From: JBHYDC01 sp051861205
GTDB lineage: Bacteria; Pseudomonadota; Alphaproteobacteria; Rhizobiales; Pleomorphomonadaceae
Direction of reading: 5' to 3'
Assembly (NCBI GenBank): GCA_051861205.1
Contig: JBHYDC010000002.1
Coordinates: forward strand, 124,001-188,000
DNA: 64,000 nucleotides
Shown here: positions 61,400 through 64,000 of the stretch, in pieces
Layout of the letters: every line of letters begins with the position of its first letter
Position numbering within the stretch: the first letter of the stretch is position 1
Program-made: the position numbers and the translations under genes
Notes under the pieces: model-generated
Told to the model about the DNA's origin: nothing
The model's database searches: none
What the model saw: the letters and a program-made list of their open reading frames with translations, nothing else

Positions 61400-62047
61400 T
61401 CAGCCCTTCGCCTCGATCCGGGCGATCAGGCCTTCAACCGACGGCAGGATCCGCGAAACGATCACATCCACACCCGCGGCGGTCGGATGCATTCCGTCGG
61501 GCTGGTTGAGTTTAGGATCGGCGGCAACGCCATCGAGGAAGAAAGGGTAGAACAAAGCCCCGTATTTTTCCGCGATGCTTGGAAAAATCACATTGTAAGC
61601 GCGGCCGTAATCTTCGCCCAAGTTAGGCGCGGCCATCATGCCCGCCACCAGAATCTCGATATTCTTCGCCTTGAACTTGCCGACGATTTCATCCATCGCC
61701 TGGGCGGTGATGCTCGGATCGACGCCCCGAAGCATGTCGTTCGCGCCAAGCTCCACGATCGCTCCGTCCACATCGGCTCCGACCGACCAGTCGAGCCGCG
61801 CGAGGCCTGCGGAGGCCGTATCGCCCGATACGCCCGCATTCGCGACCGTCACGTCATGGCCGCGCGCTTTCAGCGCCGCCTCCAGCTTTGCCGGAAAGGC
61901 ATCCTTGGCCGGCAGTCCAAGTCCTGCCGTCAAGCTATCGCCAAAAGCGATAAGCCGGATAGTATCCGCCCTGGCGGCGTCGGCCGTCGCAAAGACGAAA
62001 AGGACGGCTGCAGCGAGGGCGCCGATAAATTTTGACGGTGCTTTCAC
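61400..62047 (-). CDS. tesA: GDSL-type arylesterase/lysophospholipase TesA
   Basis: The protein of about 215 residues has a signal sequence (A-A-A-V-L-F-V-F-A-T-A-D-A-A-R-A) and the SGNH blocks F-G-D-S-L-T-A-G-L-G, N-A-G-V-S-G-D-T, L-G-A-N-D-M-L-R-G and D-G-M-H-P-T. It hydrolyses esters and thioesters in the periplasm. GTG 62047 is the assumed start; ATG 62113 would add 22 residues. It is divergent from an ABC exporter, the usual tesA-ybbA arrangement. Confidence 0.9.
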   Translation of the reverse strand: MKAPSKFIGALAAAVLFVFATADAARADTIRLIAFGDSLTAGLGLPAKDAFPAKLEAALKARGHDVTVANAGVSGDTASAGLARLDWSVGADVDGAIVELGANDMLRGVDPSITAQAMDEIVGKFKAKNIEILVAGMMAAPNLGEDYGRAYNVIFPSIAEKYGALFYPFFLDGVAADPKLNQPDGMHPTAAGVDVIVSRILPSVEGLIARIEAKG

Positions 62048-62141
62048 GGGGTTGTGACCATCCCTGGAATGGAAAAACGGCTTACCTACATGTCGAAATG
62101 GCCGAACGGGCATCTTGGCTTCGGATATAGGATCTTTTCTG

Positions 62142-62855
62142 GTGAGCAAACCTGCCGTCACTCTCGATAACGTGGATTTGAGTCTCGGCCAAGGTGCGGC
62201 CCGGGTGCACATTCTGAAGAACCTCTCCCTTGCCATTCCAGCGGGCGAAAGCGTCGGCATCGTCGGGCCGTCCGGCTCCGGCAAGTCCACGCTGCTCATG
62301 GTCATGGCGGGTCTGGAACGGGCCGACAGCGGTTCCATCCAGGTCGCGGGCGAGGCGCTCGACCGGTTGAACGAGGACGGTCTCGCCCTCTTTCGCGGCC
62401 GCTCGGTCGGCATCGTCTTCCAGTCCTTTCACCTGATGCCTACGATGACGGCGCTGGAAAATGTCGCCGTACCCCTGGAACTCGCCGGCCGGCGCGATGC
62501 CTTCGAGCGGGCTCGCGCGGAGCTGGAAGCGGTCGGTCTCGGCCACCGGGTCAATCACCATCCGGCCGAGCTTTCCGGCGGCGAGCAGCAGCGCGTCGCC
62601 ATCGCCCGTGCGCTGGCTCCTGAACCGTCGATCCTGATCGCGGACGAGCCGACCGGCAACCTCGACGCGGAAACGGGCGAGGAAATCATCCGCCTGATGT
62701 TCGCGGCCCGCAGCCGCCGGGGCGCCACGTTGGTACTCGTTACCCACGACCGGTCGCTCGCCGACCGCTGCGACCGGCGGATCGCCATGCGCTCCGGCGA
62801 AATCGTCGAGGATGCCAGGGCAAACGCGCCTGCCAGCCCCGCCTCCGTGGCCTGA
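62142..62855 (+). CDS. ABC exporter ATPase, YbbA/LolD type
   Basis: The protein of 237 residues has Walker A G-P-S-G-S-G-K-S-T near residue 43, signature L-S-G-G-E-Q-Q-R-V-A near residue 147, Walker B I-L-I-A-D-E-P and V-T-H-D-R. It belongs to the MacB/LolD class that powers FtsX-like permeases. GTG 62142 follows AGGAT at 62129-62133 and is chosen over a TTG at 62115 that lies against the tesA start region. Ten bases separate it from the permease gene. Confidence 0.92.
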   Translation: MSKPAVTLDNVDLSLGQGAARVHILKNLSLAIPAGESVGIVGPSGSGKSTLLMVMAGLERADSGSIQVAGEALDRLNEDGLALFRGRSVGIVFQSFHLMPTMTALENVAVPLELAGRRDAFERARAELEAVGLGHRVNHHPAELSGGEQQRVAIARALAPEPSILIADEPTGNLDAETGEEIIRLMFAARSRRGATLVLVTHDRSLADRCDRRIAMRSGEIVEDARANAPASPASVA

Positions 62856-62864
62856 GGGATATCC

Positions 62865-64000
62865 ATGTCCGCTTTTGTCCCCTCGTCCGGGCTGACCTTC
62901 GCCACAGCCCTCCGATTTGCCGCGCGCGAATTGCGCGGCGGGCTTGCCGGTTTCCGGATCTTCGTCGCCTGCATCGCGCTCGGGGTCGCGGCCATCGCCA
63001 GCGTCGGCTCGATGACGCGCGGCATTACCTCTGGGATTTCAGCCGAAGGCGCGACGATCCTCGGCGGTGATCTCGCATTCTCCCTTAGCCAGCGCCTGCT
63101 GACGGCGGATGAAAGCGCCTATCTCTCCAGCCTTGGCACCACCTCTTCGATCGCTAATCTGCGCTCGATGGCGCGCCGGGCGGACGGTTCCGCGCAAACG
63201 CTGATCGAGGTCAAGGCCGTCGACGACGCCTATCCGCTGAGCGGCACGATGCGCCTCGATCAGGATATCGCGCTTGCCGACGCTTTGGCGACCAGGCCGG
63301 ACGGCTCCTTCGGCGTCGTGGTCGCGCCGATTTTGGCGGCCCGCCTCAACCTCGCGGTCGGCGACCAAATGCTGATCGGGCGCGGAACTGCGGTGATTAC
63401 GGGCATCATCGCATCTGAGCCGGACAAGATCGGCAGCGGCATCGATTTCGGGCCCCGCGTCATGATGAGCCGCGCCGCGCTTGAGCGCACCGACCTCGTT
63501 CAGCCGGGCAGCCTCGTGCGCTATGTCACCCGCCTGAAACTCACCGGCGCCGTCACCGACGAGCGGGTCGCGGCCGTCAAGGCCGAGGCCGACGAGCGCT
63601 TCCCCGAAGCCGGCTGGCGTATCTCGACGCGCGGCAACGCCTCGCCCGGCCTTCAGCGCAACGTGGAGCGCTTCGCGCAGTTCCTTACCCTCGTCGGTCT
63701 CACCGCACTCGTGGTTGGCGGTGTCGGCGTCACCAACGCGGTCAAGGCTTATGTCGACCGCAAACGCGATACGATCGCCACATTCAAGTCGCTGGGAGCG
63801 CCCGGCTCTTTCGTGATGCTGGTCTATCTCTTGCAAATCGGCGCGATTACGCTGGTGGGCATCGCGATCGGCTTGCTGATTGGATTGCTCGTCCCCTTGT
63901 TCGGGGGCGATATGCTGGCCAATGCTCTGTCACTTCCCATCCGCATCGGCATCTACCCCGTTGAACTTGCGCTTGCGGCCCTCTACGGCGCGTTGACAGC
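62865..64000 (+). CDS. ABC exporter permease, YbbP/FtsX-like (cut by window end)
   Basis: The frame from ATG 62865 (GAGGG upstream) stays open to the window edge, 378 residues. A first membrane segment lies at residues 30-48 (F-I-V-A-C-I-A-L-G-V-A-A-I-A), followed by a periplasmic MacB-like domain. Then come the FtsX-domain spans from residue 265 (F-L-T-L-V-G-L-T-A-L-V-V-G-G-V-G-V) and R-D-T-I-A-T-F-K-S-L-G-A, the coupling segment. The family pairs with YbbA next to tesA. The cargo is not known. Confidence 0.9.
   Translation, partial: MSAFVPSSGLTFATALRFAARELRGGLAGFRIFVACIALGVAAIASVGSMTRGITSGISAEGATILGGDLAFSLSQRLLTADESAYLSSLGTTSSIANLRSMARRADGSAQTLIEVKAVDDAYPLSGTMRLDQDIALADALATRPDGSFGVVVAPILAARLNLAVGDQMLIGRGTAVITGIIASEPDKIGSGIDFGPRVMMSRAALERTDLVQPGSLVRYVTRLKLTGAVTDERVAAVKAEADERFPEAGWRISTRGNASPGLQRNVERFAQFLTLVGLTALVVGGVGVTNAVKAYVDRKRDTIATFKSLGAPGSFVMLVYLLQIGAITLVGIAIGLLIGLLVPLFGGDMLANALSLPIRIGIYPVELALAALYGALT

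Overview
This window is a GC-rich chromosome segment of an alphaproteobacterium, most likely of the order Hyphomicrobiales (Rhizobiales). The evidence is the gene order: hemY, mitofilin-like, hemD and hemC next to tsaD and gpsA; ffh-rpsP-rimM-trmD-rplS; dapF-mtaB-ftsY-ccmCDG. A CtrA-type box in front of a dapC-like/ftsK operon agrees with this. I cannot name the genus.

Bases 1-17.8 kb are catabolic and transport genes. One block (316-8905) holds a creatininase-family amidohydrolase, a polyamine-type ABC importer, and a tightly coupled operon of a CMP/guanine-deaminase-like protein, a diaminopropionate ammonia-lyase-like enzyme and an N-carbamoyl amino acid hydrolase, then a LysR regulator. 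Two importer genes are broken as written (an internal TAG and a frameshift). A second block (9186-17785) holds a HAAT-type ABC importer with a fused LivM-LivG protein, an RpiR regulator, an isochorismatase-fold hydrolase, and divergently an N-formylglutamate-amidohydrolase-like protein and a glutamine-synthetase-like enzyme. Both blocks look like nitrogen scavenging from unusual amides or amines.

Bases 18-33 kb are core genes: tRNA-Thr(CGT), heme synthesis, tsaD, gpsA, a septation protein, an AI-2E-type membrane protein, a LolA-like carrier, ftsK and a dapC-like aminotransferase. Bases 32.8-35.4 kb are a decayed patch: a frameshifted DMT transporter, the tail of a MocR-type regulator, an eroded CRISPR Cas3 HD nuclease and a broken ISAs1 transposase. 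A nitrogen module follows, with amtB between two nearly identical PII genes. Then come a thioesterase, a UbiH-like hydroxylase, an L,D-transpeptidase, a response regulator, a cyclic-nucleotide-binding protein, a TetR/SRPBCC pair and exonuclease III.

Bases 45.5-50.6 kb carry the ribosomal/SRP operon on the minus strand. It is interrupted twice: by an AT-rich membrane-protein gene fitted exactly between ffh and rpsP, and by two small membrane ORFs between rpsP and rimM. Bases 50.8-64 kb hold dapF, mtaB, ftsY, ccmC-ccmD-ccmG, an unknown Ser/Thr-rich protein, chrA, a YggS-family gene, asd, an aldo/keto reductase, a GDSL esterase and an ABC exporter cut by the window end. Upstream of asd lies a possible threonine-rich leader peptide with mutually exclusive hairpins. 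It resembles a thr attenuator, but a rival reading of the same bases exists and is stated.

The most unusual items are the asd leader, the insertions in the ffh-rpsP-rimM operon, and the possible cyclic-ureide/diaminopropionate catabolic operon. All function calls rest on motifs read by eye; no database search was run.
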